Below, piece by piece: positions 15,811 to 23,057 of a stretch of DNA of 32,350 nt (its first letter is position 1; each line of letters starts with the position of its first letter). The translations under genes were made by a program, and so were the position numbers. Where the stretch lies: contig VGEP01000050.1 in NCBI GenBank assembly GCA_016869215.1, positions 1 to 32,350 on the forward strand. Reading direction: 5' to 3'. Source of the stretch: Alphaproteobacteria bacterium. Its GTDB lineage: Bacteria > Pseudomonadota > Alphaproteobacteria > Rhizobiales > Xanthobacteraceae. Under the pieces are notes generated by a model, which saw nothing but the letters and a program-made list of their open reading frames with translations, ran no database searches and was not told the DNA's origin.

Positions 15811-16701
15811 ATGCCCGACACCAAGATTTCGTTCCAGTCGAACGGCCGCAAGCTCGTCGGCACCGTGCGCGTTCCGAACGGCGTGAAGCCGGGCGAGCGG
15901 CGGCCGGCCTGGATCGTCATGCACGGCTTCGGCAGCAACTCGAGTTCGTCGAATGTGCTCGAACCCTGCAAGATGTTCGAGGACCTCGGCTACGTGACGC
16001 TGCGCTTCGACATGCCGGGCTGCGGCGAGAGCGAGGGCGAGCGCGGCAACCTGATCTGCCTCGAACAGGTGCAGGCGGCGAGCGACGGCCTGACCTTCCT
16101 CGCCAAGCATCCCAACGTCGAAGGCGACCGCATCGGGCTGATCGGTTCGAGCTTCGGGGCCGCGATCGCGGTCTATACCATCGGCGTCGACAAGCGCGTG
16201 GCCGCGTCGATCTCGTCGGGCGGCTGGGGCGACGGCGAGCGCAAGTTCCGCGGCCAGCATCCGGGCGAGGCGGCCTGGAAGAAGTTCACCGACATGCTGG
16301 CCGAGGGCAAACGCCACCGCGAGAAGACCGGCAAGTCGCTGATGGTGCCGCGCTACGACATCGTGCCGATCCCGCAGCACCTGCGCGGGCATCTGGCGTC
16401 GAACTCGATCCATGAGTTCACCGCCGAGACCGCGCAGAGCATGTACGACTTCCGCGCCGACGACGTGATCGGCGGGGCGGCCGGGCGTCCGATCCTGCTG
16501 CTGCATTCGTCGGTGGACTCGGTGACGCCGACCGAGCAGTCGATCGAGATGTTCAAGCGTGCCGGCCAGCCCTGCGACCTGCACCTGTTCGCCGAAACCG
16601 ACCACTTCATGTTCGCGGAGAGCAACACCCGGGTCCGCACGGTGATCTACGACTGGCTGGACAAGTATTTCCCAGTCCAGGCGCGCGCGGCCGCAGCCTG
16701 A
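15811..16701 (+). CDS. Alpha/beta hydrolase
   Basis: A 296-residue alpha/beta-fold hydrolase with oxyanion-region motif VMHGFGSNS and the nucleophile elbow GSSFG (S114). The probable acid is D236 in SSVDSVTP and the catalytic His H265 in ETDHFMF. An internal FDMPGCGESEGERGN segment is typical of the dipeptidyl-peptidase-like or esterase branch. There is no signal peptide, so it acts in the cytoplasm. GGAGG precedes the ATG. The substrate cannot be inferred. It probably shares an operon with the downstream dehydrogenase, 4 bp away, pointing to a joint catabolic step such as ester cleavage followed by hydroxyacid oxidation; that link is inference. Confidence 0.9.
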   Translation: MPDTKISFQSNGRKLVGTVRVPNGVKPGERRPAWIVMHGFGSNSSSSNVLEPCKMFEDLGYVTLRFDMPGCGESEGERGNLICLEQVQAASDGLTFLAKHPNVEGDRIGLIGSSFGAAIAVYTIGVDKRVAASISSGGWGDGERKFRGQHPGEAAWKKFTDMLAEGKRHREKTGKSLMVPRYDIVPIPQHLRGHLASNSIHEFTAETAQSMYDFRADDVIGGAAGRPILLLHSSVDSVTPTEQSIEMFKRAGQPCDLHLFAETDHFMFAESNTRVRTVIYDWLDKYFPVQARAAAA

Positions 16702-16705
16702 CGCG

Positions 16706-17773
16706 ATGAGCGAATCCAGGCGTTACCCCGTCGCGGGGATGATTGCGTTCACGCGCGACGCGCTTGCCGCATGCGGGGTGCCCGCGGCCGACGCGGCGAT
16801 TGCCGCCGAGAAGATGATCGAGGCCGATCTCACCGGCTTCGACGCCCACGGCATCTTCCGGCTCGGATTCTATGTCTCCAACCTGCGGCAGAATCGGGTC
16901 AACCCGAGGGCCGACATCAAGGTGCTGGAGCGCGCGCCATCGACCGCGCTGCTCGATGGCGACAACGGCATCGGACACCTGGTGATCACGGCGGCGGCCA
17001 AGCTCGCGATGGATATGGCGGGCGAGACCGGCATCGGATGGGTCGGCGTGCGCTACTCCAACCACGCGGGCGCGGCCGGCATCTATCCGGAGATGATCGC
17101 GGCGCGCGGCATGGTTGGGATGTATGCCGCGGTGTCGACCGCCAACCACATGGCGCTGTGGGGTTCGGCCGAGGCGCTGCTCGGCACTAACCCGATCTCA
17201 ATTGCGATCCCCGCTGGCAAGGAGGCGCCGGTGGTGCTCGATATCGCCACTTCGGTCGCGTCCTACGGGACGATCCGGCAATATCAGATCGCAGGCACGC
17301 CGATGCCAGACGGCTGGGTGGTGCACAAGGAGACCGGCCAGCCGGTCAACGATCCGAAAAAGGTCGGCGAGGGCGTACTGCTGCCGATCGGCGGTCACAA
17401 GGGCAGCGGGCTTGCGCTGATCATCGGAATGCTTGCGGGCGTGCTTAACGGCGCGGCCTTCGCCCGTGATGTGGTCGATGCCACCGGGCCGGGCTCGGGA
17501 GCGAGCAACACCGGCCAGTTCGTGCTCGCGCTCGACGTCAGCCGCTTCATGTCGCCGGAGGCGTTCAAGGCTGAGGTCGACCGTCAGCTTAACGACCTGC
17601 GCTCGTCGCCGAAGCTGCCCGGGTTCGATGCGATCCGCATTCCTGGCGAGGACCGAAAGCGCCGCAAGGCCGAGCGGATCGCCAACGGTGTCGCGCTGCC
17701 GCCGCGGCTGGTGCAGGAAATGGACGAACTGGCCGCGAGCCTGAAGGTTGCCCCGCTCGCGGCCCGCGTGTGA
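16706..17773 (+). CDS. Ldh/malate dehydrogenase-family NAD(P)-dependent oxidoreductase
   Basis: A 355-residue member of the Ldh_2 family (malate, L-sulfolactate, ureidoglycolate and L-lactate dehydrogenases with a non-Rossmann fold). Landmarks are ADLTGFDAHGIFRL near the N-terminus, VGVRYSNHAGAAGIYPE with the catalytic His, GTNPISIAIP, VLDIATSVASYGTI and GGHKGSGLALIIGMLAGVLN. It reduces or oxidises a 2-hydroxy/2-keto acid; the substrate is not readable. It begins 4 bp after the hydrolase stop, so translation is probably coupled. Convergent with the DUF2927 gene, 9 bp away. Confidence 0.92.
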   Translation: MSESRRYPVAGMIAFTRDALAACGVPAADAAIAAEKMIEADLTGFDAHGIFRLGFYVSNLRQNRVNPRADIKVLERAPSTALLDGDNGIGHLVITAAAKLAMDMAGETGIGWVGVRYSNHAGAAGIYPEMIAARGMVGMYAAVSTANHMALWGSAEALLGTNPISIAIPAGKEAPVVLDIATSVASYGTIRQYQIAGTPMPDGWVVHKETGQPVNDPKKVGEGVLLPIGGHKGSGLALIIGMLAGVLNGAAFARDVVDATGPGSGASNTGQFVLALDVSRFMSPEAFKAEVDRQLNDLRSSPKLPGFDAIRIPGEDRKRRKAERIANGVALPPRLVQEMDELAASLKVAPLAARV

Positions 17774-17782
17774 CGGACCGGC

Positions 17783-18631
17783 CTATTTCGCGATCCCGTT
17801 GACCTTCGCGACCCAGGCGCGGACGTCCGGCAGCACCTGCGGCAGCGCCGCACGCACCTCGTCGCGGGTCATGCCGGGCCGGATGCGTGGGTCGTAGAGA
17901 ATGTTGAGAATGTACTGGTCGTACAGGCCGAAGAAGCCCATGTGGACGTCGTCTTTGAACATGGTCCAGGGCACCGACGAATCGTCGTTGATCGGCCCGA
18001 GCGCCTGCAAAATCTCCTCGTAGGCGCAGTCGTAGAAGATGAACTCGCCGGCGTCGGCGACGATGAACACGTCGGAATGCAGAATCCGGAATTGCTCGTC
18101 GCGGCGAATGCCGGACAGGCATTGCGGCTCCAGCGATTTGAGGATCTCGCGCGCGCGTTCGGCGCCGTAGAAGGAGCGGATCGTGCGCGCGAGGTCGCGG
18201 TCGCGCACCAGCGTCACCAGCATGTTGGCGTCCTTGCGCCGCGGCGTCACCGCGATGTCGAGATGCCCGATGCGCCGGCCGATGTCGGCCAGCGCGGCCT
18301 CCACCTGCTTGCGGCGGTTCGGCCGCGCCCGGTTGTCGATATAGACCCGCACCGGGCGGTCGTATTTGCGGATGCGGTCGGCGGAGTCCGCCGCGCGCAG
18401 CTCCGCGCCCAGCGTGACCTTCAGGAAACCCTCGACGATCTCGGCGTCGGTGAACGACTTGCGTTCGGCGGCGCGGGCTCTGGCGATCTCGGCCGGTTCC
18501 GCGAACGATGCGCCGGCGGGCGCAAGCCACGCCGCGGCGGCGAGCGCGGCTGCGACGACGATGCGCCGCCCCCGGCCGGCTGAGATGGGCCGGGCGGTGA
18601 TGCGGCCGGGTGTCCCGCGCTGCAATGCCAT
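17783..18631 (-). CDS. DUF2927 domain exported protein
   Basis: A 282-residue protein. The N-terminus is basic then hydrophobic (RRIVVAAALAAAAWLAPAGA), an export signal ending near SFA-EPA. The mature part matches DUF2927 by the segments NDDSSVPWTMFKDDVHMGFF and LNILYDPRIRPGMTRDE, the most conserved part of the family. Two cysteines lie in the mature part (EPQCLSG, YDCAYEE) and could form a disulphide. Function is unknown. It follows the coiled-coil membrane protein by 27 bp on the same strand, so the two likely form an operon and may share CtrA control. Confidence 0.88.
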   Translation of the reverse strand: MALQRGTPGRITARPISAGRGRRIVVAAALAAAAWLAPAGASFAEPAEIARARAAERKSFTDAEIVEGFLKVTLGAELRAADSADRIRKYDRPVRVYIDNRARPNRRKQVEAALADIGRRIGHLDIAVTPRRKDANMLVTLVRDRDLARTIRSFYGAERAREILKSLEPQCLSGIRRDEQFRILHSDVFIVADAGEFIFYDCAYEEILQALGPINDDSSVPWTMFKDDVHMGFFGLYDQYILNILYDPRIRPGMTRDEVRAALPQVLPDVRAWVAKVNGIAK

Positions 18632-18658
18632 CGGTCTGGGCGCCGGCGCCCGGGCGCG

Positions 18659-19930
18659 TCAGGTGGCGGCGGGAACCCGCGACGCCTTTTTCTGCAGCGC
18701 GCGAATGCGGTCGGCGAGATTGCCGGTGCCTTCGCCGGGCGTGGGCCTGCGCTCGGCCACGGCGGCGCGCTGGCCGTTGGACGCGGCCGCGTCGCCCGCG
18801 AGCATGGCTTCGAGCGGCGAGCCCTGGCCTTCCAGCGCGACGGTGAGACGCGCGATTTCGGCGGCGATGTCGTTGATGCGTTCGCGCAGCATCGCATTTT
18901 CCACGCGCTCGGCGGCCCAGCTTTGCTCGGCCTCGCGCTTCATCGCCGCGATTTCCTGTTGCAGCCGGGTCCGCTCGGCGAACGACTGGGAAAGCTGATC
19001 CTCGATCAGCGCCTTTTCCTTGTTGAGCGTATCGGCTGCGGACCGGCTGCGGTTCGCGGCGCTCGAAAGCTCGGCGCGCAGGTCGACTTCGATCTTCTTC
19101 GCGCCTGTAATGGTTTCGCGCAGCTGCGAGATCTCGAATTCGCGCTCCGACAGGGCGCGCGTCTGATCGGCGAGGCGGCCTTCCAGTTCCAGGACGCGGC
19201 GGCCGAGCACCTCCGCTTCGGTGGTCTGCGCCACCAGGGCGCGCTCGAGCTGCGACACGCGATCGCCGAGCTTCTCGACCTTGCCGCGCTCGTCCTGAAG
19301 CTCGGCGCTGGCGGCGGTGGCGTCCTTGCGCTCGCGCGACAGGCGCTCACCGATTTCCTGCGCTTCCTGCTCGTGCCTGGCGACGCGATCCTTCAGCGTG
19401 TCGACCTGGGTGCGCAGCGCCACGACCTCGACGCGCGCGCTGTCGGCGGTCACCGAACGCTGGTCGAGGTCGGAGGACGTCTTCGCCAGTTCGGCCTGCT
19501 TGTCGGCGAGCATACGCTCGGCCTCCCGCAGCGCGCCGATCTTGACGGAATGCTCGGCCTCGGTGGCCTGCAACTGATCCTTGAGCGCCTTCTCGCGCGC
19601 TTCCAGCGAGAAAATCGCCGCGGTCTTTTCGCCCAGTTCGGATTTGAGGCGGTTGATCGCGTCGGTTTTCTTGCCGAGTTCCGCGAGCTGGCTCGTGGTC
19701 TTGGCCTTCATCTGCTCGACGGACAGCTCCAGCCGCCGCGTCGACATGGCGAACTCGGCGCGAAGCTGATCCTTGTCGGCCTGGATTTCGGCCATCGACA
19801 GCGGGGTCGCGGCCTCAAGCCGCTTCATGGTCAGCCGCACCGCGCGGTTGTGCACGAGCGGAACCATGACGAGCCCAAGCAGGCTCGCGACCAGAAAACC
19901 GATGCCAAAGAACATGATCGGCTCGATCAT
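18659..19930 (-). CDS. Membrane-anchored long coiled-coil protein
   Basis: A 423-residue protein. The ATG at 19928-19930 has GGAGG 9 nt upstream; an in-frame ATG at 19978 is less likely. Residues 1-25 form one membrane helix (IMFFGIGFLVASLLGLVMVP). About 350 residues of heptad-rich, highly charged coiled coil follow (for example AEILQ-type E/K/L/Q repeats from AEIQADKDQLRAEF onward). The C-terminus is disordered and basic (TGNLADRIRALQKKAS). It is conserved as a hypothetical protein in Bradyrhizobium-type genomes. The layout suggests an inner-membrane scaffold. A consensus CtrA box lies 70 bp upstream, tying it to cell-cycle control. Confidence 0.87.
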   Translation of the reverse strand: MIEPIMFFGIGFLVASLLGLVMVPLVHNRAVRLTMKRLEAATPLSMAEIQADKDQLRAEFAMSTRRLELSVEQMKAKTTSQLAELGKKTDAINRLKSELGEKTAAIFSLEAREKALKDQLQATEAEHSVKIGALREAERMLADKQAELAKTSSDLDQRSVTADSARVEVVALRTQVDTLKDRVARHEQEAQEIGERLSRERKDATAASAELQDERGKVEKLGDRVSQLERALVAQTTEAEVLGRRVLELEGRLADQTRALSEREFEISQLRETITGAKKIEVDLRAELSSAANRSRSAADTLNKEKALIEDQLSQSFAERTRLQQEIAAMKREAEQSWAAERVENAMLRERINDIAAEIARLTVALEGQGSPLEAMLAGDAAASNGQRAAVAERRPTPGEGTGNLADRIRALQKKASRVPAAT

Positions 19931-19999
19931 GGACGGGGGCCTCCGACCCGGAATGATGCCGATAGGCCACCATGCCATGGGCGGCCGAACGCCGCCAGA

Positions 20000-20015
20000 T
20001 TAACCCCGGGTTAAC
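20000..20015 (-). promoter_or_regulatory. Consensus CtrA-binding box
   Basis: TTAA-CCCCGGG-TTAAC fits the full CtrA consensus TTAA-N7-TTAA exactly and is nearly palindromic. It lies 70 bp upstream of the coiled-coil gene start, in the short gap after the DUF1134 gene, so its only candidate target is the coiled-coil/DUF2927 operon. CtrA itself is encoded 11 kb away. Confidence 0.7.
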
Positions 20016-20045
20016 CTAAACCGGGCGCGCGGCCGGTGCGGGACC

Positions 20046-20639
20046 TTAAAGCGGGTTCCAGGTCGCGTTGGGGGTGAACTTCAAATAGCCGATGTTGGCG
20101 CCAAGCCGCAGGCCGACGCCGGAGCGGATCGGCACCAGCACGACGTTGTTGGCGGTCAGCGCGGTCATCCCGAATCCGCCGATGAAATAGGCAGACCCGT
20201 CGACGCCGCCGAACCGCTCGTAGATCGCACGGGTGTTCGGCAGGTTGTAGACCAGCATCATGGTGCGGGCGCCTTCGCCGCCGGCGTCGAAGCCGATCGA
20301 CGGGCCCTGCCAGTAGACCTTCAGGTCGCCGGCGTTCTTGGTATAGAGCATGCCCTCGCCGTAGCGCAGCCCGGCGATGAACGCGCCGGCCGCCTCCTCG
20401 CCGAGGATGTAGCCGTTCGGCTGGCCCCACTGGCTGACGGCTTTCTCGACGATCTGCGCCAAGCCGCGCGACACGGTGCCGAAGAACTTGTGGCCCGCGT
20501 CGATGACCTCGTTCGACGAATAGCGGTTGCCTGGCGGCGGCTCGTTCGCGGGCGGCGGTGCGCCCTGCGCCGCGAGCAGGCCTGGGCCGGCCAGGCACAG
20601 GACCAGGGCGGCGATGGCGATGCGGATGGTGGCGCGCAT
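20046..20639 (-). CDS. DUF1134 family exported protein
   Basis: A 197-residue protein starting at ATG 20637-20639 with GGAG 6 nt upstream; the longer open frame to 20756 overlaps the divergent gene. A signal peptide (IRIAIAALVLCLAGPGLLAA) is followed by a short Pro-rich linker. The DUF1134 domain is recognised by GQPNGYILGEEAAGAFIAG, YGEGMLYTKNAGDLKVYWQG, MMLVYNLPNT and FGGVDGSAYFIGGFGMTALT. The family is alphaproteobacterial and predicted to be periplasmic, and its fold recalls SYLF lipid-binding proteins; that similarity is from memory. Function is unknown. Confidence 0.92.
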   Translation of the reverse strand: MRATIRIAIAALVLCLAGPGLLAAQGAPPPANEPPPGNRYSSNEVIDAGHKFFGTVSRGLAQIVEKAVSQWGQPNGYILGEEAAGAFIAGLRYGEGMLYTKNAGDLKVYWQGPSIGFDAGGEGARTMMLVYNLPNTRAIYERFGGVDGSAYFIGGFGMTALTANNVVLVPIRSGVGLRLGANIGYLKFTPNATWNPL

Positions 20640-20746
20640 GGTGTGCTCCGTCGCGGATGGGTTTGGGGCCCGCTTAACCCGTTGCTCACGCGGCTGCCGT
20701 AGCCTCAACGGCAGGCACTCGAATCGCACCAACAGTGACGTGGAAT

Positions 20747-21277
20747 ATGACGGCAACGCGGCAGGAACGAAAGCCAGGTCGCGGCAACGCGCGCCGGTTT
20801 TGCTCGCTCGCCGCCGCTCTGGCGATTTGCGCCGCCGCAGCCGCCGCTTCCGGTATCGGCATGCCGCCGGCGCGCGCGGCCACGACCGAGCTGATCGCCG
20901 TCAATCGTCACACCGGTCTTGCGATCGACGGCTTCGATCCCGTGGCCTATTTCACCGACTCCGCGCCGTCCGTCGGCCGGCCCGAACTCGAAGTCCGCCA
21001 TGCCGGCGCGGCCTGGCGCTTCCGCAACGAAGGCAACCGCGCGGCCTTCGAGTCCAGTCCGCAGACCTACACCCCCGCGTTCGGCGGGCACGATCCGCTG
21101 GCCATCGCGCGCGGATCGGCGACGCACGGCCATCCGCAAATCTGGACCATCGTCGCAAATCGCCTCTATCTGTTCTTCGACGAGGGGTCGCTCGCGGCCT
21201 TTCTGGAGAATCCCGAGATCGCGATTGCCGCGGCGGTCCGGCGCTGGCCCGAAGTCAGGCGCAAGCTTGCGATCTGA
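20747..21277 (+). CDS. Exported YHS-like domain protein
   Basis: A 176-residue protein. ATG 20747 is chosen over GTG 20735; the ribosome site is weak for both. A signal peptide (SLAAALAICAAAAAASGIGM) ends near ARA-ATT. The mature part has the YHS-type opening DGFDPVAYFTDSAPSVGRPE, then FRNEGNRAAFESSPQTYTPA and the closing LYLFFDEGS. In the YHS family related domains accept metals or act as small binding modules, but no Cys occurs here, so metal binding would need His, Asp or Glu. Divergent from the DUF1134 gene; its stop abuts the cysQ stop with no gap. Confidence 0.8.
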   Translation: MTATRQERKPGRGNARRFCSLAAALAICAAAAAASGIGMPPARAATTELIAVNRHTGLAIDGFDPVAYFTDSAPSVGRPELEVRHAGAAWRFRNEGNRAAFESSPQTYTPAFGGHDPLAIARGSATHGHPQIWTIVANRLYLFFDEGSLAAFLENPEIAIAAAVRRWPEVRRKLAI

Positions 21278-22099
21278 TCAGCGCCAGCGCGCCGCGGCGG
21301 GATCGCCGAAAGCGATGAACGCGGGCAACCGGGTGTGCGGCCGGTCGTAGCGGATCGGCTGGCCGGACGTGTCCCTCAAGATGCCGCCGGCCGCTTCCAC
21401 CAGAGCGTGGCCAGCCGCGACGTCCCACGGCCACATCGCCGACATGCGCGCGTAGATGTCGGCCGTGCCCTCGGCCAGCCGGCAGAACTTGATCGAGGCG
21501 CCGATCACCGTCCGCTGCACCTGTGGGAATTGGTCGAGATAGGCGTCGGTCTCCGCCTCGCGATGGAAGCGGCTCACCACGGCCGCAGCCCCGCGCGCCG
21601 GCTGGGCACGGGTGCGGATTGCCACGCGCTCGGCGGCTTGGCCGGGGTCGGCTCCCGGATCCAGCCGCAGGCGTTCCGCGCCGGTCCCGACGATGCCGCG
21701 CCACAAAAGTCCCAGGGCCGGTGCCATGATGACGCCCATCGCGGGAGCGCAATTCTCGATCAGAGCGATGTTGATCGCGTATTCGCGTTCGCCGGCCAGG
21801 ATTTCCCGCGTGCCGTCGAGCGGGTCGACCAGCAGGTAGCGGCCTTGCGCCGCGCCGGGCGGAAGCCGCGCCGCGGACTCCTCGGAAACCACCGGAACGC
21901 CGGGAAGCAGCCGCGCCAGGCCGTCCTGAATGACGGCCTCCGCGTTTTCGTCGGCGGCGGTCACCGGAGAGCGGTCGGCCTTGTCGCGCCGGGTGAGTCC
22001 CGGATCGGCCACCTCCAGGATGGCTGCGGCGGCGCGCGAGGCGATCGAGGTAAGGCCGTCGAGCAGCGCGGTCCCGACGGACCCTGGTCCGGATGTCAC
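21278..22099 (-). CDS. cysQ: 3'(2'),5'-bisphosphate nucleotidase CysQ
   Basis: A 273-residue member of the inositol-monophosphatase superfamily. Metal and substrate residues are visible in VSEES, VDPLDGTREIL and the C-terminal WPWDVAAGHALVEAAGG. The REILAGEREYAINIALIE segment is typical of CysQ rather than SuhB. It removes the 3' phosphate of PAP and PAPS, recycling the product of sulphate assimilation, and controls PAP toxicity. The GTG start at 22097-22099 has GAGGA 5 nt upstream; a nearby ATG is out of frame. Divergent from chpT. Confidence 0.92.
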   Translation of the reverse strand: MTSGPGSVGTALLDGLTSIASRAAAAILEVADPGLTRRDKADRSPVTAADENAEAVIQDGLARLLPGVPVVSEESAARLPPGAAQGRYLLVDPLDGTREILAGEREYAINIALIENCAPAMGVIMAPALGLLWRGIVGTGAERLRLDPGADPGQAAERVAIRTRAQPARGAAAVVSRFHREAETDAYLDQFPQVQRTVIGASIKFCRLAEGTADIYARMSAMWPWDVAAGHALVEAAGGILRDTSGQPIRYDRPHTRLPAFIAFGDPAAARWR

Positions 22100-22210
22100 G
22101 ATCGTCCTCGCATGGCCCCGCCGCAGCCCTGTATCACAAGGCCGCCTGACACTCGAAGCGCGAATCGCATAAACGTCAAAGACTCCGCCCCGGATCGGGA
22201 GGTTTTCTGC

Positions 22211-22849
22211 ATGTCCGGCCCTGTCGTCCTCGAAGGCCTCGACCTCGCCGCGCTGCTTTGCTCGCGCGTCTGCCACGATCTCATCAGCCCGGTGGGCGCG
22301 ATCATGAACGGGCTCGAGGTCATGGAGGAGGACAAGGATGAGGAAACCACCCAGTTCGCCATGGAGTTGATCAAGAAAAGCGCCCGAACGGCATCGGCCA
22401 AGCTGCAGTTCTGCCGGCTGGCGTTCGGGGCGGCGGGCTCCGCGGGCGCGCAGATCGACACCGGGGATGCGGAAACCGTGACCCGGGGGCTGATGGAGGA
22501 CGAAAAGACCAAGATCGGCTGGAACATTCCCCGCACGCTGTTGCCCAAGAACCGCGTCAAACTGCTGCTCAACATGATGCTGATGGCGGCGCAGGCCATC
22601 CCGCGCGGCGGCCAGTTGACGGTGGACGGGGTCGGGGAGGGCGAGACCATGGCTTTCCGCATCACCGTCACGGGCACGAATGCGAAGGTTCCGCAGGCGA
22701 TCCCCTCGCTGCTTTCTGGCCAGCCGGCCGGCCATACAGTCGATGCGCACGCGATACAGCCGTTCTACACCGGCCTTCTCGCCAAGAATTGCGGGCTGAC
22801 GGTCGCGATGACCGCCGAAGGCGAAGCGGTGACGGTGGTCGCGCGCTGA
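22211..22849 (+). CDS. chpT: Histidine phosphotransferase ChpT
   Basis: A 212-residue protein with GGGAGG 8 nt before the ATG. The phospho-accepting helix contains H22 in RVCHDLISPVGAIMNGLE, the H-D-L-x-S-P-x-x-A-x-x-N-G pattern of alphaproteobacterial ChpT. The C-terminal half is a degenerate ATPase-like fold (KLLLNMMLMAAQAIPRGGQL) that does not bind ATP in the family. ChpT passes phosphate from the hybrid kinase CckA to CtrA and CpdR. Having chpT and ctrA in one 10-kb neighbourhood, flanking the che operon, supports the assignment. CckA is not in the window. Confidence 0.92.
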   Translation: MSGPVVLEGLDLAALLCSRVCHDLISPVGAIMNGLEVMEEDKDEETTQFAMELIKKSARTASAKLQFCRLAFGAAGSAGAQIDTGDAETVTRGLMEDEKTKIGWNIPRTLLPKNRVKLLLNMMLMAAQAIPRGGQLTVDGVGEGETMAFRITVTGTNAKVPQAIPSLLSGQPAGHTVDAHAIQPFYTGLLAKNCGLTVAMTAEGEAVTVVAR

Positions 22850-22870
22850 CGCGGGGCCATCCCGAGTGCG

Positions 22871-22945
22871 TTAACAAGACCTGAATTTTTCGGCATCCGG
22901 CGGCGCGTGCCCGCCGGGCCTTGCGCGGTTAACGATTCGTTCAAC
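22871..22945 (+). promoter_or_regulatory. Candidate CtrA half-boxes upstream of cheA
   Basis: Two near-consensus CtrA sites precede the che operon: TTAA-CAAGACC-TGAA (22871-22885) and TTAA-CGATTCG-TTCAAC (22929-22945, one mismatch in the second half). The second contains a GANTC site (22934-22938), and another GANTC occurs at 22962. The first closely matches a sequence in the ctrA-fliI gap. Function is inferred. Confidence 0.4.
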
Positions 22946-23057
22946 CGTTCGCTCTCGCCGTGAATCCGCAACAGAAATTAAACACCTGCCCGACAAACTG
23001 GCAGCGGTTCGGAGGAGGGTGCCTGGCGGCCAGCGCCGCCGGGCGGCGTTTGTTGTC

